Below are positions 31,022-39,307 of a DNA stretch of 64,000 nt, piece after piece; the stretch's first letter is position 1, and every line of letters starts with the position of its first letter. Where the stretch lies: positions 1 through 64,000 of the IMG/VR virus record IMGVR_UViG_3300034060_000856; one strand, written 5' to 3'. Position numbers and translations under genes: made by a program. The notes beneath the pieces were generated by a model. That model ran no database searches. It had not been told where the DNA came from and saw nothing but the letters and a program-made list of their open reading frames with translations. The stretch comes from a virus.

Positions 31022-31378
31022 ATGAAAAAAATTATAAAACTAACAGAATCAGATCTTACAAGAATTGTTAAACGTGTAATGAATGAAGACGAAGATTTTG
31101 ATTCTTTAGTAAAAAAAGTTTTTGGTAAAAATACTCCAGATGTTTCTAAAGTTAATAATAAATATGAAATGACTGAAGATTATTCAGATAGAAAGGGTGA
31201 TTTGTACTCAAGTATTAATAGAATAATTGACGGTGAATTTAATGATGTTGACCCATCTGAAATTGTTGATGTGTTGAGTAACATATTAGATCATCATAAA
31301 AGTCAATCATATAGACGTAAAAATAACACTAGGGGTATTAGCTCTGATGAGGTGCTTAGAAATTTTAGTAGACGTTAA
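31022..31378 (+). CDS. Leader protein (class A), 118 aa
   Basis: MKKIIKLTESDLTRIVKRVM leader, followed by N-E-D-E-D. Residues 30-118 are polar and acidic, with an RRKN-rich end. Shares its first 18 residues and its upstream DNA with the next gene (31415), a local cassette duplication. Inferred internal virion protein. Confidence 0.7.
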   Translation: MKKIIKLTESDLTRIVKRVMNEDEDFDSLVKKVFGKNTPDVSKVNNKYEMTEDYSDRKGDLYSSINRIIDGEFNDVDPSEIVDVLSNILDHHKSQSYRRKNNTRGISSDEVLRNFSRR

Positions 31379-31395
31379 TTTTAAAATAAATCAAT

Positions 31396-31403
31396 ATATT
31401 TAT
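31396..31403 (+). promoter_or_regulatory. Late-type box
   Basis: ATATTTAT with the same downstream sequence as the box at 31000, 11 bases before the ATG at 31415. Confidence 0.5.
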
Positions 31404-31414
31404 AAATAAAAAAT

Positions 31415-31669
31415 ATGAAAAAAATTATAAAACTTACAGAATCAGATTTAACAAGAATTGTTAAACGAGCGATTAAAGAATATCATTATGAAGATGATGA
31501 CGATGCTCACGGCGCATATGTGGATGAACGTGATGAATTAACAAGTGCTGTTATGAGATTATTAAAACCTTACTATGAAAAACACGGTGAGGAGATAACA
31601 CTTGATTTTATTGATGACATTAAAACTTTTTTGGAAGATGGGTTGCTAGGCGGTGACTCTTATAATTAA
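31415..31669 (+). CDS. Leader protein (class A), 84 aa
   Basis: MKKIIKLTESDLTRIVKRAI leader followed by K-E. The body is short, acidic and helical (HYEDDDDAHGAYVDERDE). Same promoter and leader DNA as the preceding gene. Function unknown. Confidence 0.7.
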   Translation: MKKIIKLTESDLTRIVKRAIKEYHYEDDDDAHGAYVDERDELTSAVMRLLKPYYEKHGEEITLDFIDDIKTFLEDGLLGGDSYN

Positions 31670-31683
31670 GGAAATGATTTAAT

Positions 31684-31712
31684 CCCCATCTTCAGTAGAG
31701 GTGGGGTTTTTT
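31684..31712 (+). terminator. Intrinsic terminator
   Basis: CCCCATCTT / AGAGGTGGGG stem with a short loop and TTTTTT. A second hairpin, CGGAC-TTC-GTCCG inside an AAACC/GGTTT stem, lies at 31742-31770. Confidence 0.8.
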
Positions 31713-31805
31713 ATTTTTCTTCCTTTTGTAATGGGGGTATAAACCGGGCCCGGACTTCGTCCGTGGTTTTCTTGGTTCTTTGGCGACCTTTTTTTGAAAT
31801 GGCCA

Positions 31806-31813
31806 ATATTTAT
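31806..31813 (+). promoter_or_regulatory. Late-type box, 5-base gap to ATG
   Basis: ATATTTAT ending five bases before the ATG at 31819. Confidence 0.6.
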
Positions 31814-31818
31814 CTTAT

Positions 31819-32394
31819 ATGAACATCATTATAACCGAAAATCAAAATAGTAAATTAAAAACAAAAATATTAGATTCGTTTGAAGATATTGGTGTGTTTA
31901 AAACATTAACAAGATATAGTCTGTCACCAAAAGGCCTTGATATTATTTTTAATAATGAATTTCCAGAATTTAATTGTGAGCATTTAGGTGCTTTATTTCA
32001 ATATTTCTACTTTAAAAACTTCTATGACAAAAGTTTTTCTTATGATTTTAATGGTAAAACTTATTTGGTTTTAACATCAAAAAGATTTGATGGTGTTATG
32101 GAGTATGATATAAAGGATTCCGAAAATAATGACGGTATTACAATACTTGCGACACCTTATTATGAAGGTGATTGTTTTATACCTGTTGATACCACGGATT
32201 ATTTTGTCGGAGACGATTATTATGAAATATGGGGTGAAGAACATTTTGATGGCATTTCACCACCGGAAAACTTTTCCAGTTTTGTTGAATTTTTTAATTG
32301 GTTTAAAATTGATGCTTTGGAACAAATGTTTGAAACTGTTATTCCCCATTTGGAAATGACAAGAGATAAATACGAAAATGGTGAGTTAAATTAA
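31819..32394 (+). CDS. Leader protein (class B), 191 aa
   Basis: MNIIITENQNSKLKTKILDS leader with I-T-E. The body starts FEDIGVFKTLTRYSLSPKGLD, which resembles the FSAVEKYGIIKTCGMVGGINQ region of the 20468 product in layout. Acidic, beta-rich centre (YDFNGKTYLVLTSKRF). Function unknown. Confidence 0.65.
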   Translation: MNIIITENQNSKLKTKILDSFEDIGVFKTLTRYSLSPKGLDIIFNNEFPEFNCEHLGALFQYFYFKNFYDKSFSYDFNGKTYLVLTSKRFDGVMEYDIKDSENNDGITILATPYYEGDCFIPVDTTDYFVGDDYYEIWGEEHFDGISPPENFSSFVEFFNWFKIDALEQMFETVIPHLEMTRDKYENGELN

Positions 32395-32417
32395 TTTTCT
32401 TCCTTTTGTTGTTTTAT

Positions 32418-32425
32418 ATATTTAT
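32418..32425 (+). promoter_or_regulatory. Late-type box, 5-base gap to ATG
   Basis: ATATTTAT within TATATATTTATAT, five bases before the ATG at 32431. Confidence 0.6.
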
Positions 32426-32430
32426 ATTAT

Positions 32431-32955
32431 ATGAAAATCATTATTACCGAAGAACAACGTGAATATATTTCAGAAATGATTAAACTTAACATTAAGGTTG
32501 GGGATGTAATTATGGGTGGTAAATTTAAGAACAAGAAAGTTGTTGTTAAAACCATTGGTAAAAATGAAAAGGGGGATATTACAATTAATGGAAAACCATT
32601 ATTAAGGTTTAGATTAATAAAGGAAAATATAATGTCCGTATCTCGGCGTAAAATTATATGGTTACTTAGAAGATTGGGTGACCCAGAAATTAATGATTTA
32701 TTAAAATCTATCGTTGATGAATCTTTTGACTATAGTGATCCTTGTGACTACGAAACTTATGATAGTTATGAGTTTGAGATTGCAAATAATAGTACAATAA
32801 CATTTATTAATTCATACATTGAACTTTATGGTGAAGAACATTTTGATTCTACCGAACTTGAGGAGTTTGTTCATAAATTAATCATTAGTAAGTATAATTT
32901 CAAAATTCTACGAGAATATAGGGATCGTGAATGTGAGGATGAATCAGATTATTAA
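32431..32955 (+). CDS. Leader protein (class B): KOW/SH3-like domain plus RR module, 174 aa
   Basis: MKIIITEEQREYISEM leader, then a small beta-barrel (IKVGDVIMGGKFKNKKVVV ... GDITINGKPLLRFRLI), then KENIMSVSRRKIIWLLRRLG with an I-K-E just before the RR motif. The module ends in a helix with YNFKILREYRDR. An example of the module joined to an extra domain behind a possible cleavage site. Confidence 0.65.
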   Translation: MKIIITEEQREYISEMIKLNIKVGDVIMGGKFKNKKVVVKTIGKNEKGDITINGKPLLRFRLIKENIMSVSRRKIIWLLRRLGDPEINDLLKSIVDESFDYSDPCDYETYDSYEFEIANNSTITFINSYIELYGEEHFDSTELEEFVHKLIISKYNFKILREYRDRECEDESDY

Positions 32956-32963
32956 CTATTTAT
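32956..32963 (+). promoter_or_regulatory. Late-type box variant
   Basis: CTATTTAT right after the preceding stop and five bases before the ATG at 32969. Confidence 0.5.
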
Positions 32964-32968
32964 AGATT

Positions 32969-33709
32969 ATGAAAATCATTATTACCGAAGAACAATTTAA
33001 TAACCTCATCCCCCCATCTGTTAAAAGAAGGATGAACCCGGAAGATTTTGTTCTTATTGATAATATTATTCAAACTAATAAAAAATATTATTTAAACTTT
33101 TCTTTTGATATCTTTTTTGAAAGTCTTATACGTGATTCTTTAAATGAGTTTATTGAAGAATATAAAGTAAAAGAAATAAACCCAAGTCTTGATGGTGATG
33201 TTTGGGCGCTTGAAGAAAACCTTATTTATGAAATTTTCTGGCAATTAACTCCATTTCTAAAAAAGAAATATTACGATGAGTATTATGATTATTATATAGA
33301 GTATCATAGACGACGTGGAAATATAACTGAATCGGAACATCTTAAAGGTCTTTTTTCAGAACTTCCATCATCTCTTAAACGAAGGGTTACAATGGAAGAT
33401 CTAGAATGGCTTGATAAAAGTATTACTGGGGTAATTCCGGGAACACCAACAAGAAGAGACTTTGATCTTTTTTGTCAAGATGTTCTTGGTGATTTGCTTC
33501 ACGAATTTGTGGTTGAAAGAAAAGATGATGAAATTGATACAGTTGAAGATCCGGATTATGGTTTAGTGTATAGTGAAGATGGTTTTGATAAAGTTGCATC
33601 AATTTATTGGGAATTAATGCCCTTTCTTAAAAAAAGATATGAAATAAAACTTCGTCAATCCTTTGAAAGGAAAAGACAACAATTAAAAAATTTTTATGGA
33701 AAAATCTAA
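32969..33709 (+). CDS. Leader protein with two tandem RR modules, 246 aa
   Basis: MKIIITEEQFNNLIPPSVKRRMNPEDF opens the first module, which ends PFLKKKYYDEYYDYYIEY. A linker containing NITESEHLKGLF, with its own I-T-E, leads to LPSSLKRRVTMEDLEWLD and a second module ending PFLKKRYEIKLRQSFERK. An internal duplication that includes a leader-like segment. Cleavage at I-T-E would give two module proteins. Confidence 0.7.
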   Translation: MKIIITEEQFNNLIPPSVKRRMNPEDFVLIDNIIQTNKKYYLNFSFDIFFESLIRDSLNEFIEEYKVKEINPSLDGDVWALEENLIYEIFWQLTPFLKKKYYDEYYDYYIEYHRRRGNITESEHLKGLFSELPSSLKRRVTMEDLEWLDKSITGVIPGTPTRRDFDLFCQDVLGDLLHEFVVERKDDEIDTVEDPDYGLVYSEDGFDKVASIYWELMPFLKKRYEIKLRQSFERKRQQLKNFYGKI

Positions 33710-34169
33710 ACTTGAAAATATGTCAGACGGAAGTCTATTAAAATATGTGCGTTACGTTGAGGACGTTGTTAAAGATGAATTTAGTAATTGGGATAGTGTA
33801 GATATTGATGATTTTTTTAATTATGTGTTTTACACAACGGTTATTGAAACTAAAATTAGTGGTCCGGTTGGTTCATTATCAAGACTTGATATTGAATATA
33901 TATTTTATGTTTTAAAAAATTCCGCTCTGGAGGCGGGCTCATTAATACGACCAAAGTTAAGTGAGACACCAATTGATTATGTGACAGCTGAAAAAGTTTT
34001 TATTCGTTATACAAGAAGTGGGTCCATTCAAACTTACTTGGGTAATGACCTAACGAATGGGTATTTATTCATTTTGAAGGAGGAAGACGATTTTGATCCT
34101 TGGTCTTGGGAAGTAACAGATGAAGATATGCGAGATAGTTCAATTAATGATGAATGGTTTGATGTTTAA
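33696..34169 (+). CDS. Paralogue of the 27457 gene product, 157 aa
   Basis: MEKSKLENMSDGSLLKYVRYV and the SRLDIEYIFYVLKN segment match the 27457 product, and both end in an acidic W-containing tail. Overlaps the preceding gene by 14 bases. Function unknown. Confidence 0.65.
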   Translation: MEKSKLENMSDGSLLKYVRYVEDVVKDEFSNWDSVDIDDFFNYVFYTTVIETKISGPVGSLSRLDIEYIFYVLKNSALEAGSLIRPKLSETPIDYVTAEKVFIRYTRSGSIQTYLGNDLTNGYLFILKEEDDFDPWSWEVTDEDMRDSSINDEWFDV

Positions 34170-34198
34170 ATTATATTTTTATCACCTATATATTAGTT

Positions 34199-34378
34199 AT
34201 GAATGACACACAAAAAGCAGAAAGGTATAATCAACTGATGTATGAATATACAAGAATACAAAATCAGATTTCATCCATAAAGGGAGAATCTTTAGAATTA
34301 AACGAAGGCCAGTTAAGAACAATTGGGGAACTTGAAAATAAGTTAAGGTTTCTTATGGAAACCGCATCTCGTTTGTGA
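34199..34378 (+). CDS. Small coiled-coil protein, 59 aa
   Basis: ATG 34199, stop TGA 34376-34378. Predicted continuous helix (AERYNQLMYEYTRIQNQISS, then ELNEGQLRTIGELENKL) with heptad spacing. Downstream of a TATATATTAG box. Unrecognised. Confidence 0.55.
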   Translation: MNDTQKAERYNQLMYEYTRIQNQISSIKGESLELNEGQLRTIGELENKLRFLMETASRL

Positions 34379-34400
34379 TAATATTATTAGTTATAATTTT

Positions 34401-34592
34401 ATGCGTAAAGTTAGAAGAAGAAAAAATCATATGAATATTATGGTTTTAAATGAACAAAATGAAATTGAGATTGTTCACGTACCAAACCACTTGGGAGATG
34501 AGTACATTAAACGATATAATTTAATGACAATTCAAACAAAAGATGAAATTTATGACTTTTTATTGGATCATAATAGTTTAAAAGTTAAATAA
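34401..34592 (+). CDS. Small basic protein, 63 aa
   Basis: Begins MRKVRRRKNHMN, strongly basic, then a short alpha/beta body (IMVLNEQNEIEIVHV). A second ATG at codon 11 could be the start. Function unknown. Confidence 0.5.
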   Translation: MRKVRRRKNHMNIMVLNEQNEIEIVHVPNHLGDEYIKRYNLMTIQTKDEIYDFLLDHNSLKVK

Positions 34593-34624
34593 TAACTAAA
34601 AATTAGGTTTTTTTGGTTTATATA

Positions 34625-34632
34625 ATATTTAT
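34625..34632 (+). promoter_or_regulatory. Late-type box, 5-base gap to ATG
   Basis: ATATTTAT ending five bases before the ATG at 34638. Confidence 0.6.
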
Positions 34633-34637
34633 TTTAT

Positions 34638-35036
34638 ATGAAAAAAACTATAAAACTTTCAGAAAGAAATTTATCACGTATTATTAAAAAAATAATTTTA
34701 GAAGAATTTAGTGATGACCAGCCTAAAGAGCTCTCATTAGATGAATGGAGTGATATATGGTATAATTTAAGACGTGAAAATAAAAGTTTTAACTATCCGG
34801 ATATGAATGGTGTGTTTAGCTTTGGTAATCTTGATTTTATGTTAAGTGAAGACGGTAAGTCGTTAGAACTTATTGAGTTTTTAAGAAGTCCACGTAATTG
34901 GGGAGACGATTATGAACAAGGTTCTAATGTTCTTGAAAAATATTTTGATAAACTATCAAGTATTGTTAATAATTCTAATTTAGGTTTAAGACTTAAAATG
35001 GGTCCTAGATACCATATGAAAATTGTAAAAGTCTAA
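34638..35036 (+). CDS. Leader protein (class A), 132 aa
   Basis: MKKTIKLSERNLSRIIKKII followed by LEEF: class A leader with L-S-E and I-L-E. The body has a W-S-D-I-W-Y-N-L start and ends RLKMGPRYHMKIVKV. Alpha/beta, no membrane segment. Function unknown. Confidence 0.65.
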   Translation: MKKTIKLSERNLSRIIKKIILEEFSDDQPKELSLDEWSDIWYNLRRENKSFNYPDMNGVFSFGNLDFMLSEDGKSLELIEFLRSPRNWGDDYEQGSNVLEKYFDKLSSIVNNSNLGLRLKMGPRYHMKIVKV

Positions 35037-35040
35037 ACTT

Positions 35041-35334
35041 ATGAAAAGATTACCCCCAGTTTTTATTAGAAGGTTTAACGGACATAAACTTGAAAAAATT
35101 ATGCGGAAGGGTGCTATTCACGCATATTTTGATACTACAAATAGAGAACAATTCAAAAAAGAATTGGCGTCATCGGCAGTTGATGGTTTTTTATATACAA
35201 TACATAGAATTGAGTCGGAAGAAGAATTAACAAAAGAAGATATGGATACTATTGTTGACTATATTATTGGGATTTATGGTTCTGTAATGGATATGTATTA
35301 TAATAATTTGAGAAAAGACTACCCAATGGGTTAA
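35041..35334 (+). CDS. RR-module protein without leader, 97 aa
   Basis: MKRLPPVFIRRFNGHKLEKI puts the P-P-x-x-x-R-R motif at the very N-terminus, as if made in the mature form. C-terminal helix YGSVMDMYYNNLRKDY. Four bases after the class A leader gene. Function unknown. Confidence 0.6.
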   Translation: MKRLPPVFIRRFNGHKLEKIMRKGAIHAYFDTTNREQFKKELASSAVDGFLYTIHRIESEEELTKEDMDTIVDYIIGIYGSVMDMYYNNLRKDYPMG

Positions 35335-35382
35335 TATCTGTAAAAAAGTTATATCATTAAAATAATTTTTTAAAACTTTGGT

Positions 35383-35390
35383 ATATTTAT
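35383..35390 (+). promoter_or_regulatory. Late-type box
   Basis: ATATTTAT within TATATTTATAAATA, 16 bases before the ATG at 35407. Confidence 0.5.
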
Positions 35391-35406
35391 AAATAAAATA
35401 ATAATT

Positions 35407-35742
35407 ATGGGAAAATTTGTAATTTCAGAAGAAGAAAAAAAAAGAATACTTAATATGCACCAATCACAGTATTCAAAAAATGTGTTAAAAGAGAATGTTA
35501 ATGTTAGTAAAGGTAGTATGTTAAATAATGGTAAAACCATTTTAAGTATTGGTAAACCAATGATGGCTGGTAACCCACCGTCAACCGCTGTGTTTATTGA
35601 AACTGAAAAAGGAAGTGGAGGAAATTTTGTTTGTAAAGCTCACGAAGCAAAAAAGTATTATCTACAACCAAATAGTACTAACCTACCACTAACACCAGAA
35701 GAATCTCAAGCATTATACGATACATATTGTAAGGCTGTTTAA
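35407..35742 (+). CDS. Leader protein (EEEKKRIL variant), 111 aa
   Basis: MGKFVISEEEKKRILNMHQSQ, with I-S-E at 6-8 and L-K-E near 27-29. The same EEKxxIL-x-x-H layout recurs at 51489 and partly at 36374. The body is small and Gly/Lys-rich with two Cys (FVCKAHEAKKYY ... YDTYCKAV). Flanked by a terminator. Inferred internal virion protein. Confidence 0.65.
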   Translation: MGKFVISEEEKKRILNMHQSQYSKNVLKENVNVSKGSMLNNGKTILSIGKPMMAGNPPSTAVFIETEKGSGGNFVCKAHEAKKYYLQPNSTNLPLTPEESQALYDTYCKAV

Positions 35743-35761
35743 TTTAAAATCAAAAAATATT

Positions 35762-35790
35762 AAACCCATCTAAATTCTAGGTGGGTTTTT
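35762..35790 (+). terminator. Intrinsic terminator
   Basis: AAACCCATCT / AGGTGGGTTT stem with an AAATTCT loop and a T-run. Confidence 0.85.
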
Positions 35791-35800
35791 AATTTATACT

Positions 35801-35808
35801 ATATTTAT
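35801..35808 (+). promoter_or_regulatory. Late-type box, 4-base gap to ATG
   Basis: ATATTTAT ending four bases before the ATG at 35813. Confidence 0.6.
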
Positions 35809-35812
35809 TTAT

Positions 35813-36355
35813 ATGGCAAAATACATCATTTCAAAAAAACAAACGCTACTACTTGAAGCCACAGATTCAAAAAAGGTTGCAAATAAATTACTTGCTAGTA
35901 TTTTAAAAAGATATTATCCATATATTATTGGTGTTGAGATTGAAGAAAAAGATTATTATACAACATTGGTCAGTGCGAATATATACGTTGATTTAAATAA
36001 ATTTTACCAAACTACAAACACAACACCACCTTTAGAATACCTTGAATATGATTATTTACTAGATTTATTAGAAGACCCAAGTTCGTATTTGATGACTTAT
36101 GTTGATGAAAAATACAAAAAATCTTTTGCTGCAGTATTTAACCACATTCTTGAAGAAAACCTACAAAAAATATATCAAACATTACCGACTCATATTATTA
36201 AGACCAAATTTCAAAATATCCCAGATGATTATGAACCATCAACCATATCACCAGAGTTTATACAAAAATGGAAAGAGGAACTTGAACCGGTTGATTTAAG
36301 AATAGGGAAATTCATACCAACGGTTAACCTTGAAGAATTGAAAACTTTAAAATAA
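35813..36355 (+). CDS. Leader protein (LLLEA variant), 180 aa
   Basis: MAKYIISKKQTLLLEATDSK: leader with L-L-E|A at 13-16, an excellent match to the (L/I)-x-E|A consensus. Body is helical and Y-rich (RYYPYIIGVEIEEKDYY). Repeated prolines near the end. Function unknown. Confidence 0.65.
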   Translation: MAKYIISKKQTLLLEATDSKKVANKLLASILKRYYPYIIGVEIEEKDYYTTLVSANIYVDLNKFYQTTNTTPPLEYLEYDYLLDLLEDPSSYLMTYVDEKYKKSFAAVFNHILEENLQKIYQTLPTHIIKTKFQNIPDDYEPSTISPEFIQKWKEELEPVDLRIGKFIPTVNLEELKTLK

Positions 36356-36359
36356 CAAG

Positions 36360-36367
36360 ATATTTAT
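36360..36367 (+). promoter_or_regulatory. Late-type box, 6-base gap to ATG
   Basis: ATATTTAT six bases before the ATG at 36374. Confidence 0.6.
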
Positions 36368-36373
36368 TTTATT

Positions 36374-37114
36374 ATGGGAAAAAAATTAATTATAACAGAA
36401 GAAGAAAAAAGACAAATAAGAAAGTCATATGGTTTAAATGAAAACTTGCCAGAATTAGATGCCTTCCCAATTGCCGGTGGTAGATATAACATTGGTTACG
36501 ATAATGATTGGGATGATTTTGGAAATCCTCGTGGTACCGCAAATTCAGATTATTCTAAAAAACCAACTTATGCTGGTGCTGGAGGACATTTAAAAGGACA
36601 TATTGGTGTTGATATCTTTGGATCAAAAGGTACACCAATTTTGGCACCTGTTGATGGTAAAGTAAAGTTTGGTGGTAATGGGCTAACTGTTATAATTGAG
36701 GATCCAGAAACCGGTTATTCACATTGGTTAGGACATTTAGATAGTAGAACTGTTGATGAAGGTGAATTTGTAACTGCTGGTACTAAAGTCGGTACATTAG
36801 GTGATTCTGGTAATGCTAAAGGAACCGCACCACATTTACATTATAATATTTATAAAACCTCTAGTGGTTTTTATTCAGGAGAAGATCCTTTGGACGTACT
36901 AAAAGGTGCTATGGATAAAAAAGGTGAAAACTTAAAAGATAAGGATCTTGATTCTATGGGCGAAAAATTTAAAAAAGCATTTAAAAACTTATTCAGTGAT
37001 GAAGAAAAAAATGAAAAGGGTGAAATTAGTGCTAAAGATGAAGAAGATTTATGGGATAAAATGAAAAAGGCTGGAAGTACCTTTTTTAATAAAATAGGAA
37101 ATTTTTTTAATTAA
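36374..37114 (+). CDS. Leader-bearing M23 peptidase, 246 aa
   Basis: MGKKLIITEEEKRQIRKSYG leader, with L-N-E at 21-23. The zinc peptidase domain covers about 70-180: GHIGVDIFG gives H76-x3-D80, and an H-L-H-Y motif lies near residue 157. A charged K/E-rich tail follows (about 190-246). Second M23 enzyme in the window beside 16635. Inferred virion-borne wall hydrolase. Confidence 0.8.
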   Translation: MGKKLIITEEEKRQIRKSYGLNENLPELDAFPIAGGRYNIGYDNDWDDFGNPRGTANSDYSKKPTYAGAGGHLKGHIGVDIFGSKGTPILAPVDGKVKFGGNGLTVIIEDPETGYSHWLGHLDSRTVDEGEFVTAGTKVGTLGDSGNAKGTAPHLHYNIYKTSSGFYSGEDPLDVLKGAMDKKGENLKDKDLDSMGEKFKKAFKNLFSDEEKNEKGEISAKDEEDLWDKMKKAGSTFFNKIGNFFN

Positions 37115-37115
37115 A

Positions 37116-37637
37116 ATGAAAAAATATATCCTAACAGAAGAACAAATAACAAAAGCTTTAACAAGTGGTGGAATCAAAAAAGGTATTGGTTTAAAAATCA
37201 ATGAGGGTGATTCTTTTTATTATAAATCAGTTATAAAAGAATTTGACAACGAAGATGATTTTGAAGAATGGAAAGATAATCTACCGGAAGATCAAAAAGT
37301 AGTTGGTGTCATTGATATTAAAAATGATACAATTACAGAGTCCATAAAACCGGAAGAATTAAAAAGATTAAGGAGAATCCAGGAGGTTAGAGATATTATA
37401 GATTTTCAAATGGAGATTCAATACCCTTGTAATTTTGATGATGGTGAAGAATATGCTGATTTTTGTATTGGAGAAGGAATGAGATTTTTCTATGGTGATG
37501 AAGACTATGAGAGAGAAGACGATATTTTTGCCGATGAAACTGAAGATCATATGAGAGATGAAATTGAAGAAATGATGATTGATGAATATTATAACCAACT
37601 AGTTGAGTTCTGGGAGGAAGAAAGTAAAGACTGTTAA
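37116..37637 (+). CDS. Leader protein (class B) with internal ITE site and RR module, 173 aa
   Basis: MKKYILTEEQITKALTSGG leader with L-T-E. A middle domain (about 25-70) leads to DTITESIKPEELKRLRRIQE, in which an I-T-E-S precedes the RR motif. The module ends with YYNQLVEFWEEE. Acidic throughout the C-terminal half. Supports the idea that the module is released by cleavage. Confidence 0.65.
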   Translation: MKKYILTEEQITKALTSGGIKKGIGLKINEGDSFYYKSVIKEFDNEDDFEEWKDNLPEDQKVVGVIDIKNDTITESIKPEELKRLRRIQEVRDIIDFQMEIQYPCNFDDGEEYADFCIGEGMRFFYGDEDYEREDDIFADETEDHMRDEIEEMMIDEYYNQLVEFWEEESKDC

Positions 37638-37648
37638 TATTTGTAAAG

Positions 37649-38707
37649 ATGAAAATAATATTAACAGAATCACAATTAAAATTAATCACTGAAGCATCAT
37701 TGGCTTATGATGAAGAATTTAAAAAACTTGTAAGGGGGTTTGAAGGTAAGGTTATTGACCCAACAACAAAAAAACACATTACTTATGATGATGAAACAGG
37801 AAAACCAATAACATCGTCAAAACAACTTAAAGGTACTATGACAATTGGTTATGGTACAACAGACGATATTTATCCAGAAATGAGACCTGGTCAAAAAATT
37901 TCAGATTCAGTTGCAAACGAATTACTCAGTAAAGGTATAACAAAAAAAGAAGACGATTTAAGAAGGTTATTACCTAATTTTGATAAATACCCAAGGTATG
38001 TTCGTGCCGCGTTATTAAACGCCAAATATAGAGGTGATTTAGGATCAAAAACAATTGAGTTAATAAATCAACGTAAGTGGGATTCTGTCTCAAGAGAGTA
38101 CTTGGATCACTCAAACTATAAAAACCCAGATAAATTTCCTGGTGTTGTTGCTAGGATGAAATCTAATGGTGATGCGTTTGATAGATATGCGAAAGAATTG
38201 AAAAACCCAACCAAACAACAAACAACAACTCAAAATGATTTTACTGACCCAATACTTTTATCTTTAGAGTCAAGACTTAAAATGTCAACATCTATGAAGG
38301 TTCATAGATTTAAAACAAATAAAGGTTATAGATTAGAAGTAGGGCCGTATCCACCACCAGCTAGAGAAGGACGTTATTTAGTATTTTTTAGGGATGGAAG
38401 GATTATATGGTATAATGGAAATAATTTTGATAGCTATGTTGGTAGGTGGGGCAGTACAACATTAGTATTTAACCAAGTACAATCTAAAACTGGTATAACA
38501 TCATTAAAGGACGCTTTAAATAATCCGGTAAAACATTTTGCAACAACTACAAAAACTGGTGGTGTGTATTACACCGTAAAACAAAATGATACATTATCAA
38601 AAATTGCCGCAAATTACGATAAATCTGTTACACCACAATCAATAGTCAAATTGAATAATCTAAAGGGCGGAATCATACGACCTGGTCAAAAATTAAGAAT
38701 TAAATAA
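37649..38707 (+). CDS. Leader-bearing GH24 lysozyme with LysM, 352 aa
   Basis: MKIILTESQLKLITEASLAY: leader with L-T-E and, at 13-16, I-T-E|A. A phage-lysozyme (GH24) domain follows: GFEGKVI with E32 as likely acid, then MTIGYGT (64-70). A middle region has basic/aromatic strands. A LysM domain ends the protein (307-352: YTVKQNDTLSKIAANY ... IRPGQKLRIK). Cleaves MurNAc-GlcNAc. With a leader, it is more likely a virion entry enzyme than a lysis endolysin. Confidence 0.85.
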   Translation: MKIILTESQLKLITEASLAYDEEFKKLVRGFEGKVIDPTTKKHITYDDETGKPITSSKQLKGTMTIGYGTTDDIYPEMRPGQKISDSVANELLSKGITKKEDDLRRLLPNFDKYPRYVRAALLNAKYRGDLGSKTIELINQRKWDSVSREYLDHSNYKNPDKFPGVVARMKSNGDAFDRYAKELKNPTKQQTTTQNDFTDPILLSLESRLKMSTSMKVHRFKTNKGYRLEVGPYPPPAREGRYLVFFRDGRIIWYNGNNFDSYVGRWGSTTLVFNQVQSKTGITSLKDALNNPVKHFATTTKTGGVYYTVKQNDTLSKIAANYDKSVTPQSIVKLNNLKGGIIRPGQKLRIK

Positions 38708-38759
38708 AAGTTTTAATTGATTTTTACGAACCAATGTTTAAACATTTGGAATCCAAGTA

Positions 38760-38767
38760 ATATTTAT
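38760..38767 (+). promoter_or_regulatory. Late-type box
   Basis: ATATTTAT 18 bases before the ATG at 38786. Confidence 0.5.
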
Positions 38768-38785
38768 TTGTATAAAATTTAATTT

Positions 38786-39250
38786 ATGAAAAAAGTAGTA
38801 AGACTAACAGAAGCTGATTTGACAAGAATTATTAAACGAGTAATTAGTGAAGCAACAAATGTACAATCACAAGAAAAGATTATGGTGCTTAGGAATAATG
38901 CTAAAGGAGAAGCAAAAATGAGTCCTTGTTGGACAAAAGGTATGTGTCCTAGAGTAGATGCTGGAAAAATTTATAGAAATGAGTGTGAAGTTTGTGCTGG
39001 ACCTATAGCTGGTATTTTAATACCAACTGTTGGTGCTATTACTGGGGCAATTATTGGGATCACAAATAGAGCCGAACAACAAAAAAGAAGAGTTCAAGAG
39101 AACGAATGGATAAAAACTAACCCAGAACTTCAAGACAGAACGTTTACATATTTTAAAGATGGTAGTGTACAAGCAATTAAAGATGGATTTGCTGAAGATG
39201 TTATGATATTAGAAAAAGGTGGGACTTGGAAAAAATTAAGTGATTACTAA
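38786..39250 (+). CDS. Leader protein (class A) with Gly-rich hydrophobic segment, 154 aa
   Basis: MKKVVRLTEADLTRIIKRVI followed by SEATN gives I-S-E|A. Four Cys in the SPCWTKGMCPRV and NECEVCAGP stretch may bind metal or form disulfides. A hydrophobic Gly-rich helix follows (IAGILIPTVGAITGAIIGIT), resembling glycine-zipper segments that insert in membranes. Inferred internal virion protein with possible membrane activity. Confidence 0.65.
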   Translation: MKKVVRLTEADLTRIIKRVISEATNVQSQEKIMVLRNNAKGEAKMSPCWTKGMCPRVDAGKIYRNECEVCAGPIAGILIPTVGAITGAIIGITNRAEQQKRRVQENEWIKTNPELQDRTFTYFKDGSVQAIKDGFAEDVMILEKGGTWKKLSDY

Positions 39251-39307
39251 ATAAAGAAAAAGTAATTGGTGTTTGACATAACGACATTTTTGTTTTATAT
39301 TTTACAT

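Noticed and set aside
31000-35397. T4-type late promoter TATAAATA
   Set aside because: TATAAATA occurs at 31000-31010, 31396-31406 and 35383-35393, but most operon heads have only ATATTTAT. The shared core is the ATATTTAT part, so I do not call them T4-type late promoters.
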